Source: an uncultured Thermoguttaceae bacterium (GTDB lineage Bacteria > Planctomycetota > Planctomycetia > Pirellulales > Thermoguttaceae). Taken from it: 64,000 nt of DNA. The notes under the pieces are model-generated. The model searched no databases, was not told the DNA's origin, and was given only the letters and a program-made list of their open reading frames with translations. The stretch is taken from NCBI GenBank assembly GCA_937951625.1, contig CALFBP010000002.1:1-64000 (forward strand), in the 5' to 3' direction. Below, in pieces: positions 46,274 to 56,235 of this stretch. The stretch's first letter is position 1. The number at the start of each line of letters is the position of its first letter. Both the position numbers and the translations under genes were made by a program.

Positions 46274-47816
46274 GGAACGCGGCAATCGCGAGACGCTGCT
46301 GGAATGGGCGGCCTGGTGCCAGCGATTCAGCCCGACCGTGGGCGTAGAGGAATCGCCGACACCGGGCTGTTTGTTCCTCGACATCACCGGGCTGGAGCGT
46401 CTTTTTGGCGGTGAAATGGCCTTGGCCGGGCAGATTCTCCGGGATTTTGCCGCTCGGGGGCTAGCGGTTCGGGTCGCGATTGCCGATACGCTGGGCGCTG
46501 CCTGGGCGGTGGCGCGGTTTGGTACCGGGCAGGCTCCAGTCAGCCTTTTTCAGGAGCTGCCCGGTTCGGAATGCGGCGAAACGGTCGCAGCATCCCCTTC
46601 CCCTGCCCGACACACCGACCCCGGTCCCTTTCCCCCTTCCCGAGATCACAGCCTGCACCCCCCTGAGCAGCGCCGGCCTGGAACGGCCATTGTCTGCATC
46701 CCTCCCGGCCAGTCCTTAAGGGCGCTGAAGCCTCTTCCTGTCGAGGCCCTGCGCCTGCCGCTGGAAACGATCGAGAAGCTGCATTCCCTGGGAATTACCA
46801 GGATCGAACAATTGGAACGATTGCCGCGAGAGGAGCTGGCTTGCCGCTTCGGGCCTGGTTTGATTCAGCGATGGGACCAGGCCCTAGGGCGTCTGGCGGA
46901 GCCTATTCCCGTCTGGCCCCCGCTTCCGAAGTTCGCAGTCCGGCACGAACTGGAGCACCCCGTCACGAACCGAGAACAGGTGGCGATCGTCCTGGAGCAA
47001 CTGGTGGCGAGGCTTTCCGAACAGCTCGTCGACTGCGGCTGCGGGGCATTGCAACTGGAATGCCGCCTGGAGTGCCAAGAGGGCGAGGTGGTTGCGATGG
47101 GCGTGGGCCTGTTCCAACCCACTGCCTCGCCGCGTCACTTGAGCCAGTTGGCGCAGACGCGTCTGGAACGGGCCACGATCCCCTCGCCTCTCGTGGCGAT
47201 ATCCCTCGGGGCGTCTCTGGTCGGTCCCCTGGAGCATCGCCAAGAAGAACTCTTTGTCGACGCCCCAATGCGGAACGGTTCGCGGTTCTTGGCGATGCTG
47301 ATCGACCGCCTCGCCAGCCGCCTGGGACGCGGAGCGGTCTTGCGCGTCCGTCCCCTGCCCGACGCCCAACCCGAGTTGGCCTACCGCTACGATCCCTGGG
47401 TCTCGATGCGAGGGCGAGATACTGCGGTGCGATCCGCCGGACGGCCTTTCCCCGCCAGCCGAGCGCGTTGCCATCGTCCAGCTCGCGCGCAGGGCGATGG
47501 TCAGAAGGTACTCCGCGACGATCCCGTCGCCACTGGCGGCGCGTTGCCGCCCCGGCCGTTGCGGGTCCTGCGGCGGCCAATAGCGGTTTCCGTGATTTCG
47601 CTGGCGCCGCACGGTCCGCCTTTTTGTTTTCGCTTGCGCGGCAAGGAACACCGGATCGCTTGGACTTGGGGGCCGGAACGGATCGAGACCGGTTGGTGGC
47701 GAGGCCCTGCGATCGCCCGCGATTACTATCGCGTCGAGACGGCGGACGGCCACCGTTTTTGGCTCTTCCGGGACCTGAAAGACGGCCGTTGGTTCTTACA
47801 AGGACATTTTGCGTGA
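46200..47816 (+). CDS. imuB: ImuB-like Y-family DNA polymerase homolog
   Basis: The 538-residue product has the Y-family fold: MRRILCLAFPPGPLPQPAAA, CLFLDITGLERLFGGEMALA, LAVRVAIADTLGAAWAVARF and the helix-hairpin-helix IEKLHSLGITRIEQLERLP. The first active-site motif has no Asp, and no DE pair is seen where polymerases have it, so it is probably catalytically dead, as ImuB is. It would act as a hub that recruits DnaE2 and the clamp. The start is the ATG at 46200. An in-frame longer reading from 45972 overlaps imuA. Confidence 0.85.
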   Translation: MRRILCLAFPPGPLPQPAAARPGPKERGNRETLLEWAAWCQRFSPTVGVEESPTPGCLFLDITGLERLFGGEMALAGQILRDFAARGLAVRVAIADTLGAAWAVARFGTGQAPVSLFQELPGSECGETVAASPSPARHTDPGPFPPSRDHSLHPPEQRRPGTAIVCIPPGQSLRALKPLPVEALRLPLETIEKLHSLGITRIEQLERLPREELACRFGPGLIQRWDQALGRLAEPIPVWPPLPKFAVRHELEHPVTNREQVAIVLEQLVARLSEQLVDCGCGALQLECRLECQEGEVVAMGVGLFQPTASPRHLSQLAQTRLERATIPSPLVAISLGASLVGPLEHRQEELFVDAPMRNGSRFLAMLIDRLASRLGRGAVLRVRPLPDAQPELAYRYDPWVSMRGRDTAVRSAGRPFPASRARCHRPARAQGDGQKVLRDDPVATGGALPPRPLRVLRRPIAVSVISLAPHGPPFCFRLRGKEHRIAWTWGPERIETGWWRGPAIARDYYRVETADGHRFWLFRDLKDGRWFLQGHFA

Positions 47817-47849
47817 ACGACGCCGGGCTGCGATCCGCTGCCGGGGGCG

Positions 47850-49223
47850 TCAATCGGCCACATGGCGTTTGGCACTCTTGGGTTCGGCGAATCGGATGGT
47901 ACGGACCAGGTCGCGATCGCTCTCCCGGAACCGGTCGGCCAGGCTGGACTCGAGGGCGAATAGGACCACGATCCCCTGATTGCTCTTATCGACGATGCGA
48001 TAGTAGATCCAATCCATGGGAATGCCCGACGATTCGCCTTGTACCTCGACGCGAAACACCCGCTGCTCCCCATCGGTCATCGCTTGCCCAGCACGCACAA
48101 ACCGGCGGAAATCCTTTCCCAACGCCCGGCGAATTTCATCCTGGAAGTGGCTGAGCGTGACTTCCTTGGGCTGCGCAGCCAAAGTGGATACGTTGCATTG
48201 AGCGATGTATTTTCCCTCGTCCACCATGCGAAAGACGGTCAGGTCCTTCGAGTCACTGATGAGGACCCATCGCCGATCCAACAGGGCGCGCCACGTGCGG
48301 TCAGGCGACGTATAACTGAGCTGTTCTAACTCGGCGGTCGCCCCCAAGAAGACATTTTTCAGCGCTGGTTCCTCAAGCTGCTTTGCGGCCGCATTCGGCT
48401 CGATCTTGATTTGCAGACGTGCCACGACGTCCAGCCCCGGACCGATCGGCGAGACCTCCCGATCCTCCTTCAGAAGCAAGGCGAACCATGTGATTCGGCC
48501 CAACTCTAGGTCGAAGCGGTACTTGGCCCTGACCTGCAATCGCGTCGGTCGCCCGTGGATCGAACCTTCCACCTGACCGGCCATTTCCAGCTTTGCCGCA
48601 CCCTGTTCTACGGATTGCAGAACACTTTGCGCGTCGCTGCTGGCGACCGCGTCCAGACCTAGAAGGGCGGCAAGCACGTCGTGGGAATGCTTCCACGAGT
48701 CGCCAACTGCAACCTGTTCAGAGGGGAGAAGTCTCTCTAGAAGGAGGGTGTTGCCTTGCACGTCGATGAGGTCCAGTTCCTCTCGCGTGAGGGGTCCGTG
48801 CGGCGAGTACAACACCGGCTTGAGTTCGCGTAGTTCCACGCCAATCAGCCGTCGTTGGTCGCGAAGAGAGGGTCGGAATTGCTGATCTCCGACTTGGATC
48901 GAAGCATCGGCTTTTTCATAATGACGAATCGCGGAGAGGAACCTGCCCGGTATTTTGAAATTGCCCAGCGGCTTCTCGAAATAGGCAAGACTCGCCCGCG
49001 CCGCCATTTGAACAGTGGATGAGCGTGCCTTCTCGGAGCCATCGATTTTGAGAGCCCCCTCCGCTTCCATCAGGGCTTCGACCCGGTCAACTGATCCGTC
49101 CACCCGGTTTGGGGATAGCTCATAGAGCTGTCTCTCTCCTGACTGCGATCTGGCCTCAAAAGCTGTGGCAAACAAATTTACCAAAATGATAATGATTAGT
49201 ATTGCGGCTGCCGAGCGATGCAT
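47850..49223 (-). CDS. secreted hypothetical protein
   Basis: The 457-residue product begins with a signal peptide (MHRSAAAILIIIILVNLFATAF). The mature part is largely beta strands with amphipathic pattern and no recognised motif; a central part (ALLGLDAVASSDAQSVLQSV) and a C-terminal module (WVLISDSKDLTVFRMVDEGK; FRVEVQGESSGIPMDWIYYR) look like separate domains. Only one Cys remains after cleavage, so there are no disulfides. Function unknown; long exported beta proteins of this kind are common in Planctomycetes. It is convergent with imuB, 33 bases away. Confidence 0.7.
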   Translation of the reverse strand: MHRSAAAILIIIILVNLFATAFEARSQSGERQLYELSPNRVDGSVDRVEALMEAEGALKIDGSEKARSSTVQMAARASLAYFEKPLGNFKIPGRFLSAIRHYEKADASIQVGDQQFRPSLRDQRRLIGVELRELKPVLYSPHGPLTREELDLIDVQGNTLLLERLLPSEQVAVGDSWKHSHDVLAALLGLDAVASSDAQSVLQSVEQGAAKLEMAGQVEGSIHGRPTRLQVRAKYRFDLELGRITWFALLLKEDREVSPIGPGLDVVARLQIKIEPNAAAKQLEEPALKNVFLGATAELEQLSYTSPDRTWRALLDRRWVLISDSKDLTVFRMVDEGKYIAQCNVSTLAAQPKEVTLSHFQDEIRRALGKDFRRFVRAGQAMTDGEQRVFRVEVQGESSGIPMDWIYYRIVDKSNQGIVVLFALESSLADRFRESDRDLVRTIRFAEPKSAKRHVAD

Positions 49224-49866
49224 ATTGATACATACCTCACAAAAGAGGGAATTATTGCACCCGGTACCTCATTTACTGAAACTCTTCAGTGGCTTGAAGA
49301 CGCACCTTAGATCGACGCCCCTAGGCCGACAATTCATCTAAAAGCCGCGCTCTCACTCGGGTTAGTAAATGTGGGAAAAATAAATGCTTTGAGATAATTA
49401 AATGTGTCCTGGCGAGCGTGGTCCCGGTCTCTTTCAAATATGGAAGAATATGGGGCACCCATCGGCAACATTCCTAACGGTAACAGTGAAACCAGAAACG
49501 GGTTGAAATCATCTGATGAAAGTAGGGAGTTTTCTGAGATGATGAACTTAACGAACTTTCCCTTGAACCCGGAGTGTCTTGATCCGTAGAGCTAATAGGA
49601 TGCGGGTTGCGTCAGAATTGGAGATTCACTCGCTCCAGAAGTAGCCTGGGTGGGTGGAAGAATATCCTTACGAGGATGGGTCTAGATTTGGAAAAATATT
49701 TCTGTCATAATTCTTGCACACAAATTAACTCGCCGAATCCGCCTAACGATTGTGAACGGAATACTATGTGCCCGGGAGTTTTACACGGTACAGTTGCGGC
49801 GAGCCGTACATCCAGAACAACGAGAATACCATCAGTGAGGGGGTATGCTTTACCCTGGAGGTTGAC
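49224..49866. other. AT-rich region upstream of the sigma factor gene
   Basis: The 643 bases here are much AT-richer than the rest of the window around 49360-49760. No gene is convincing. It contains divergent promoters for the secreted protein and the sigma factor, and probably a long sigma-factor leader. A GTG-initiated frame from 49768 runs into the sigma gene but has poor coding character. Confidence 0.4.
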
Positions 49867-51546
49867 ATGCACACCGATTATCTCAATCCCGCGATGCGTC
49901 AACTCCGCGATCAACTGGTACGGTTCGCCCCCAAGGAGAAAAAACTTGAACAGGTCGAGCAAGCGGAACGGCTCTTGGCCGAGTTGAAGCCTGATCGTGA
50001 GTATTCATATGAGTACATCTGTTTCCGGATCACAAGGTTTCGTCCGCAATCGTATCCAGACCTGCGACTGACTGGGGCGGAGGCGAGACACGATTTGCGG
50101 CTTTTCGTCGAAGATTTGTCGGATTCGGCCGACGTGCCGGTTGAGGAGGCAGGGGAGAAGGTCCTGACGGTTGAGGAGCTAAGCAAGCAACTGAAGGTAT
50201 CGACGAAGACCATTTCTCGATGGCGGAACCAGGGACTAGTCAGCCGTCGCTTCGTGTTTGACGGGCGTAAGCGCGTGGGATTCTTGGCTAGCTCGGTGGA
50301 GCGATTCGTGCAAAACAATCAGGAACGAGTGCGGCGAGGCGCGCAGTTCAGTCAGTTGACGGACGAAGAACGCCGACGATTGATCGAACGTGCTCGGCGG
50401 CTGGCTCTCGCGGGAGCCTGCCCTGCTGAAGTGACTCGGCGACTTTCGCGGGCGAGCGGTCGGAGCGTGGAGACGATCCGTTACACCCTGCGGCAATTCG
50501 ATCAGGAACATCCGGACATGGCGATCTTTCCGGACCACACAGGCCCGTTGCGCGAGGAGACGAAGCGGAAGATCTATCAGCAGTTTCGCCGTGGCGAATC
50601 TGCGGAGACCCTCGCCCGGCGATTCTGCCGTACTAAGGCCAGCATTTATCGGATCGTGGCCGAGATGCGGGCGCGTCGGATCATGGAGTTGCCGTTAGAG
50701 TACATTCCGAATGACGAGTTCGCCAAAGTCCGTACGGAAAAACAGGAGCAAGAAATTCTCGGACCGCCGCCGCCCGGCGAGCCTCTGCCCAAAAAACCGC
50801 GACTTCCTAGTGGGCTGCCGCCGTATTTGGCGAGTCTGTACGAGGTTCCCTTGTTGACCCGGGAACAGGAAGTCCACCTGTTTCGCAAGATGAACTTCTT
50901 GAAATACAAGGCAAGCAAGCTTCGCGAGCAACTCGACCCGCATCGACCAAAAGCTGCCCTTATGGACCAAATCGAGAAGCTGTACGACGAGTCGGTGGCG
51001 GTCAAGAACGAGATCATCTCCGCCAATCTGCGTCTGGTGGTGTCGATCGCGAAGCGGCATGTGGGGCCGGGTGAAAACTTTTTCGAATTGGTCAGCGATG
51101 GGAACATTTCCTTGATCCGCGCTGTGGAAAAATTTGATTACGCGCGGGGCAACAAGTTCAGCACGTATGCGAGCTGGGCGATCATGAAAAATTTCGCCCG
51201 AACTATTCCGGACGAACTTCGCCATCGCGATCGCTTCCGCACCAGCCATAGCGAAATGTTCGGCGCGACGGAAGACGCCCGGACCGATCAATACGAACAG
51301 GAATCGGCCCAGCTTCAACGCGAGACCCAGATCGGACGGATCCTGGAACGCCTTGACGAACGGGAGCAAAAGATCATCATCAGCCGATTCGGGCTGACTC
51401 CCGGTCAGGAACCGCTAACGCTCAAGGAGGTGGGCGCCGAAATGGGAGTGACCAAGGAACGCGTGCGACAGATCGAGGCCAGGGCGTTGAGCAAGCTCCG
51501 TCGCGCCGCGGAGGAGGAAAAGATCGAGGTTCCGGACTTCGATTGA
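49867..51546 (+). CDS. sigma-70 family RNA polymerase sigma factor with helix-turn-helix N-terminal half
   Basis: GGAGG lies six bases before the ATG at 49867. The 559-residue protein has regions 2-4 at the C-terminal half: NLRLVVSIAKRHVGPGENFF, SLIRAVEKFDYARGNKFSTY, ASWAIMKNFARTIPDE and the region-4 helix LKEVGAEMGVTKERVRQIEA. Its first 300 residues are unlike ordinary sigma factors: an excisionase/MerR-like helix-turn-helix (LTVEELSKQLKVSTKTISRW, to RKRVGFLASSVERFV) and two further HTH-like segments (SAETLARRFCRTKASIYRIV; LAGACPAEVTRRLSRASGRS). Region 1.1 is absent. It may be the housekeeping sigma or a specialised one; which is undecided. Confidence 0.88.
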   Translation: MHTDYLNPAMRQLRDQLVRFAPKEKKLEQVEQAERLLAELKPDREYSYEYICFRITRFRPQSYPDLRLTGAEARHDLRLFVEDLSDSADVPVEEAGEKVLTVEELSKQLKVSTKTISRWRNQGLVSRRFVFDGRKRVGFLASSVERFVQNNQERVRRGAQFSQLTDEERRRLIERARRLALAGACPAEVTRRLSRASGRSVETIRYTLRQFDQEHPDMAIFPDHTGPLREETKRKIYQQFRRGESAETLARRFCRTKASIYRIVAEMRARRIMELPLEYIPNDEFAKVRTEKQEQEILGPPPPGEPLPKKPRLPSGLPPYLASLYEVPLLTREQEVHLFRKMNFLKYKASKLREQLDPHRPKAALMDQIEKLYDESVAVKNEIISANLRLVVSIAKRHVGPGENFFELVSDGNISLIRAVEKFDYARGNKFSTYASWAIMKNFARTIPDELRHRDRFRTSHSEMFGATEDARTDQYEQESAQLQRETQIGRILERLDEREQKIIISRFGLTPGQEPLTLKEVGAEMGVTKERVRQIEARALSKLRRAAEEEKIEVPDFD

Positions 51547-51978
51547 TCTACCCCAGCAGTTCTGCGGATTGCGACCTCTATTCTGCCGAATTCGGCTGTG
51601 GACCTTGATTGGACAAGGCCCATCTTTCTTTCTTAGATGAAAAGAAAAACAGAGGTGGGGGCCTGTTTCCAACCCATCGTGGCGAACGCATACTCATTGT
51701 GAGGTATTCTGTATTGGGCATTTAGTGTAATTTTTTTGTGAACAGGCAGACTGGGGGCAGCAATCGTTTTTTTTCCACCCGGTCCGCCTTGCACGACGTA
51801 GCCGGACGGTTATATTTAATGGTTTACACGACGGGGGAGTGCCCCGAAAGGGGACTTTGTTGTCTGAAGCGGGCGTTGGGGCATTTCCTTATGATGACTG
51901 GGGCGCCGGGCGGTCGCCGATAGGGAGAGGAAAGGGTACCTGAACGCGGTTTTAGGCGGGCGTGACTTGGCCTACAAG
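51547..51978. other. intergenic region before the tRNA array
   Basis: The 432-base spacer contains an AT-rich stretch near 51690-51740, where a tRNA-operon promoter may lie, but I cannot identify clear -35 and -10 elements. No hairpin with T-run after the sigma gene was found. Confidence 0.35.
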
Positions 51979-52051
51979 GCTAGCGTAGCTCAATCGGCAG
52001 AGCAGCTGATTTGTAATCAGCAGGTTGTGGGTTCAAGTCCCTCCGCTAGCT
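51979..52051 (+). tRNA. tRNA-Thr (anticodon TGT)
   Basis: A full cloverleaf can be drawn: acceptor GCTAGCG pairs with CGCTAGC, discriminator T at 52051, the anticodon stem GCTGA/TCAGC closes the loop TTTGTAA with anticodon TGT, and the T-arm GTTCAAGTC is normal. No 3' CCA is encoded. First of four tRNAs before tuf. Confidence 0.95.
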
Positions 52052-52166
52052 CGTAGTGGGACCCCTTGAAAAGAACACGATGGGAGACGAAAAAAGAGGC
52101 CATTGTTGGTGTTGGCTGGTTTAAGCGGAGATCCGCCTTTCGGCTCAGATTTTTCGGCGATTCTGC

Positions 52167-52248
52167 GGGGGGTTTCCCGAGTGGTCAAAGGGGTCAGACT
52201 GTAAATCTGATGGCACTGCCTTCGAAGGTTCGAATCCTTCACCCCCCA
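52167..52248 (+). tRNA. tRNA-Tyr (anticodon GTA)
   Basis: The acceptor GGGGGGT pairs with ACCCCCC; the discriminator is A at 52248. The anticodon loop CTGTAAA gives GTA. A long variable arm between anticodon and T-arm (about 14 bases) is as expected of bacterial tRNA-Tyr. No encoded CCA. Confidence 0.95.
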
Positions 52249-52346
52249 CTGAGGAATGACAAATGAGGGAGGATGAATGGTTACGGGACGCGGAGACGTG
52301 GGAATTGTGCGTTGATTCGTCCTCCGGCATTTGTCTTCCACAGCGT

Positions 52347-52417
52347 GCGGGTGTAGCTCAACGGTAGAGCAGTAGCCTTCCAAGCTATTGACGAGGGTTC
52401 GACTCCCTTCACCCGCT
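52347..52417 (+). tRNA. tRNA-Gly (anticodon TCC)
   Basis: The acceptor GCGGGTG pairs with CACCCGC, discriminator T at 52417. The anticodon loop CTTCCAA gives TCC. D- and T-arms (GTTCGACTC) are normal; length 71 bases. No encoded CCA. Confidence 0.95.
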
Positions 52418-52507
52418 TCGCGAGGGAATTGGGGACGACAAGGACGAATGGCGCCAAACCGGAGGCGTCAGACGGAGTGCGACGATGGGGCGAGGACGTT
52501 TTCTTCG

Positions 52508-52580
<73 letters not shown>

Positions 52581-52667
52581 CTCGCGGCGATGAAAACGAG
52601 TTCGGTTTAACAGAAAAGGTGTCCGAGAAACTTACTTAACGGCTTGATTTGAGCGCAGGGAGATAGA

Positions 52668-53867
<1,200 letters not shown>

Positions 53868-53953
53868 CACAATTCCCCGGCGATCCCGACGAGATCTGCG
53901 CTGGCAGTGGACCGTCGGGCGCCAGGTGACCTTCCCGGCCTTAGGTCGGGTTC

Positions 53954-54026
53954 AGGGGTGTAGCTCAATTGGTAGAGCACTGGTCTCCAAAACCAGCGGT
54001 TGGGAGTTCGAGTCCCCCCGCCCCTG
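53954..54026 (+). tRNA. tRNA-Trp (anticodon CCA)
   Basis: The acceptor AGGGGTG pairs with CGCCCCT, and the discriminator is G at 54026. The anticodon stem CTGGT/ACCAG encloses CTCCAAA, giving CCA. T-arm GTTCGAGTC is normal. It sits between tuf and secE, its usual place. No encoded CCA. Confidence 0.95.
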
Positions 54027-54129
54027 CTATGACTGTTTTGGGGCGGCAACTCCGCTTCCCTGGTCTTCACCACCGGCGAAGCAGCGGTTGCTGTGCCTGC
54101 ATAGCTCATACGCACGGGGTGCGTCGGAC

Positions 54130-54546
54130 GTGAGTGGATTTATTCAAGAACTTTGGAACGTCGGCATTTACAAGCGGAGCCAAGGCCGGATTACCCGGCA
54201 GGTTACTTGGGCCGCGATGGCCGGCGCGATCGCGATCGGGTGTTGGCGCCTGAGCCAGACCATGATTGAACAATGGGGTTGGAACCAAAGCCTGGGCTTG
54301 GCCCTTCCGACCGTTGTGGCGGTGGTCGGGTGTTGGATGGCGTACCGGCTGGTCAACTACCCCCGATTCGCCGATTTCCTCATTGCCGTCGAGGCGGAGA
54401 TGAACAAGGTTTCTTGGCCGACTCGCGCGGAGTTGGTTCGGGCCTCGCTAGTGGTTTTGTTTACGATCACGGTGTTGGCGGTGGTTCTGGCTGTATTCGA
54501 CATCGCCTGGACCGTGTTTTTTCGCGACATTTTGAGGATCTTGTAA
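54130..54546 (+). CDS. secE: preprotein translocase subunit SecE
   Basis: SecE clamps SecY in the Sec translocon. The 138-residue product has three hydrophobic segments, the first two from an N-terminal extension (MAGAIAIGCWRLS; LALPTVVAVVGCWMAYRLVN), then the conserved FLIAVEAEMNKVSWPTRAEL and the final TM LVVLFTITVLAVVLAVFDIA. The conserved core is at the C terminus. The start is a GTG at 54130; no ATG is at the right place. Position between tRNA-Trp and nusG confirms the identity. Confidence 0.93.
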   Translation: MSGFIQELWNVGIYKRSQGRITRQVTWAAMAGAIAIGCWRLSQTMIEQWGWNQSLGLALPTVVAVVGCWMAYRLVNYPRFADFLIAVEAEMNKVSWPTRAELVRASLVVLFTITVLAVVLAVFDIAWTVFFRDILRIL

Positions 54547-54627
54547 TTCTCGCGGGTTTTCCCCGCGGAGTGGGGTCAAGAGGAAGCGAGTGATTTCCTT
54601 CCCGCAGACGAGGCGGACTTGGGCGTG

Positions 54628-55587
54628 ATGGACGAGACGAACCCTTCCACGGCGCAGCTTTCGGAAACGCCGGCAAAAAGCGCGGATAGCCCTGCGCAAA
54701 ACCCGGACGCGGCCGCCCGGGAATCGTCTGGGGGGCAGAACGAAGTGGAATCGCTGGCCGGGGTCGTAGCGACGGGAGGTAATCCGCAGCCCGAGGCGGA
54801 GGATGATGCACTGTCGCTTCCAGAGGCAGCGGCGCCGTCGGGCGGCGTGATCAACGCCTCGTTGGTCGAGGCGTCCGGCGAGACGCCGGTTTCGGCCTCG
54901 GCGGCCATTGCCGAATCAGCCGAAGTATCCCCTGCCGAATCGGTGGTCGTTGACGAGCCCGTCGCCGCTAAGCCCGTTGAGCCTGAACCCCAGCCAACAC
55001 GCCGGCCGTTGGAGCCTGTGTCCGAACCGTTGCCGGAGGTTCAACCCAAGTCGGATAAAATGGATTGGTACATCCTCAAGGTTCAAAGCAACCGCGAGGA
55101 GTCCGTTCGTGAAGGCTTGCGCAAGAAGATCAAGATCGCTGGCCTGGAGCGGTATTTCGGCGAGATCATTATTCCCACGGAAAAGGTGACCGAGTTCAAG
55201 GGTGGAAAGCGCAAGGTTTTCAAGCGCAAGCTTTATCCGGGATACCTTGTGGTCCAGATGGAGATCAACGAAGATACATGGTTTTTGGTCAGGGAAACGA
55301 CGGGGATCGGCGATTTTACCGGCGCCGGCGGTCATCCTACCCCCATGCAGCCTCACGAGGTCGCTGCGATTCTCGCCAAACAAGAGGAGAAGGCGGATGA
55401 GGCCCCGAAGTTGAAGATTGCCTTCCGGGTCGGCGACCACGTGAAGATCAAGGAAGGGACCTTCGAGAATTTCGAGGGCGAGGTGGCGAACATCGATGAG
55501 ACCAACGGCCGGGTAACGGTGCTGATCAACATTTTTGGCCGCAGCACTCCGGTGGATATCGAATACTGGCAAATTGAAAGCGTGTGA
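54628..55587 (+). CDS. nusG: transcription termination/antitermination factor NusG with long acidic N-terminal extension
   Basis: The C-terminal 175 residues are ordinary NusG: the NGN domain DWYILKVQSNREESVREGLR to GYLVVQMEINEDTWFLVRET, and the KOW domain FRVGDHVKIKEGTFENFEGE with GRSTPVDIEYWQIESV at the end. The first 145 residues are Ala/Pro/Glu/Ser-rich, acidic and probably disordered. NusG is normally about 180-200 residues. The ATG at 54628 is used; TTG at 54619 is also possible. An internal ATG at the core (MDWYILK) would give a normal-size protein and could serve as a second start. RNA polymerase and ribosome contacts lie in the core. Confidence 0.93.
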   Translation: MDETNPSTAQLSETPAKSADSPAQNPDAAARESSGGQNEVESLAGVVATGGNPQPEAEDDALSLPEAAAPSGGVINASLVEASGETPVSASAAIAESAEVSPAESVVVDEPVAAKPVEPEPQPTRRPLEPVSEPLPEVQPKSDKMDWYILKVQSNREESVREGLRKKIKIAGLERYFGEIIIPTEKVTEFKGGKRKVFKRKLYPGYLVVQMEINEDTWFLVRETTGIGDFTGAGGHPTPMQPHEVAAILAKQEEKADEAPKLKIAFRVGDHVKIKEGTFENFEGEVANIDETNGRVTVLINIFGRSTPVDIEYWQIESV

Positions 55588-55667
55588 ACGCAGCCTCCAT
55601 GAATCGCGATGCGCCTGCACGCGGTCGCTGGTCATGCGAGGCTGTTGATTGAAGGCTGTCGATACTC

Positions 55668-56093
55668 ATGGCAAAGCAATTGGTGGGAACGGTGAAATTT
55701 CACGTGCCCGGCGGTCAGGCGACGCCCGCCCCGCCGGTGGGCACGTCCTTGGGCAAGTTCGGGATCAATCTCGGTCAGTTTGTACAGCAGTTCAACGATC
55801 GCACGCGGGAGCATATGGGCCTGCGCGTGCCGGTCGTCGTCCGCGTGTACAACGACCGGAGTTTCGAGCTGGAGACCAAAAGCCCCGCGGCGGTCGACCT
55901 GCTGAAGCAAGCCGCCGGCATCGCCAAGGGCTCGGGAGCGACGCCAAAAGAGAAGGTGGGCAAGGTCACGCGGGCACAGCTCGACGAAATCGTCAAGAAG
56001 AAGGCCGCGGACCTCAACGCGCGGGATGCGGAGCACGCCCGGCGGATGTTGGAGGGCACCGCGCGGAGTATGGGATTGGACGTGGTGGACTAG
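55668..56093 (+). CDS. rplK: 50S ribosomal protein L11
   Basis: L11 binds the GTPase-associated region of 23S rRNA. The 141-residue product is complete: VKFHVPGGQATPAPPVGTSL, LGKFGINLGQFVQQFNDRTR and the C-terminal ARRMLEGTARSMGLDVVD. Its conserved motifs and normal length leave no doubt. It follows nusG by 80 bases. Confidence 0.98.
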   Translation: MAKQLVGTVKFHVPGGQATPAPPVGTSLGKFGINLGQFVQQFNDRTREHMGLRVPVVVRVYNDRSFELETKSPAAVDLLKQAAGIAKGSGATPKEKVGKVTRAQLDEIVKKKAADLNARDAEHARRMLEGTARSMGLDVVD

Positions 56094-56112
56094 GAAGGAC
56101 GTGGTCAGCCAC

Positions 56113-56233
56113 CGGCTTTCAGCGACGCGACCTCGCGACTGCGCGTGAAGATTTGTCGGGAACTGCCTGCTTCCCGCCGCTGAAAGCCGCAACCGCTGAT
56201 CGGAGAAGGCTGCTCGCTGAAAGCTGAAAGCTG
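56113..56233 (+). promoter_or_regulatory. perfect inverted repeat and tandem GCTGAAA motifs before rplA
   Basis: CGGCTTTCAGCG (56113-56124) is the exact reverse complement of CGCTGAAAGCCG (56178-56189), a 12-bp perfect stem with a 53-base loop. A third copy-like block, CGCTGAAAGCTGAAAGCTG (56215-56233), sits directly ahead of the rplA ATG and could compete for pairing. L1 represses its own operon through a leader structure in other bacteria, so a regulatory role is plausible. This is inference; no known L1-binding motif was matched. Confidence 0.55.
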
Positions 56234-56235
56234 TT

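Noticed and set aside
46841-48154. 437-codon plus-strand open frame inside and past imuB in another frame
   Set aside because: Arg/Pro/Gly-rich translation typical of an out-of-frame read of GC-rich DNA; imuB motifs are continuous in the true frame.
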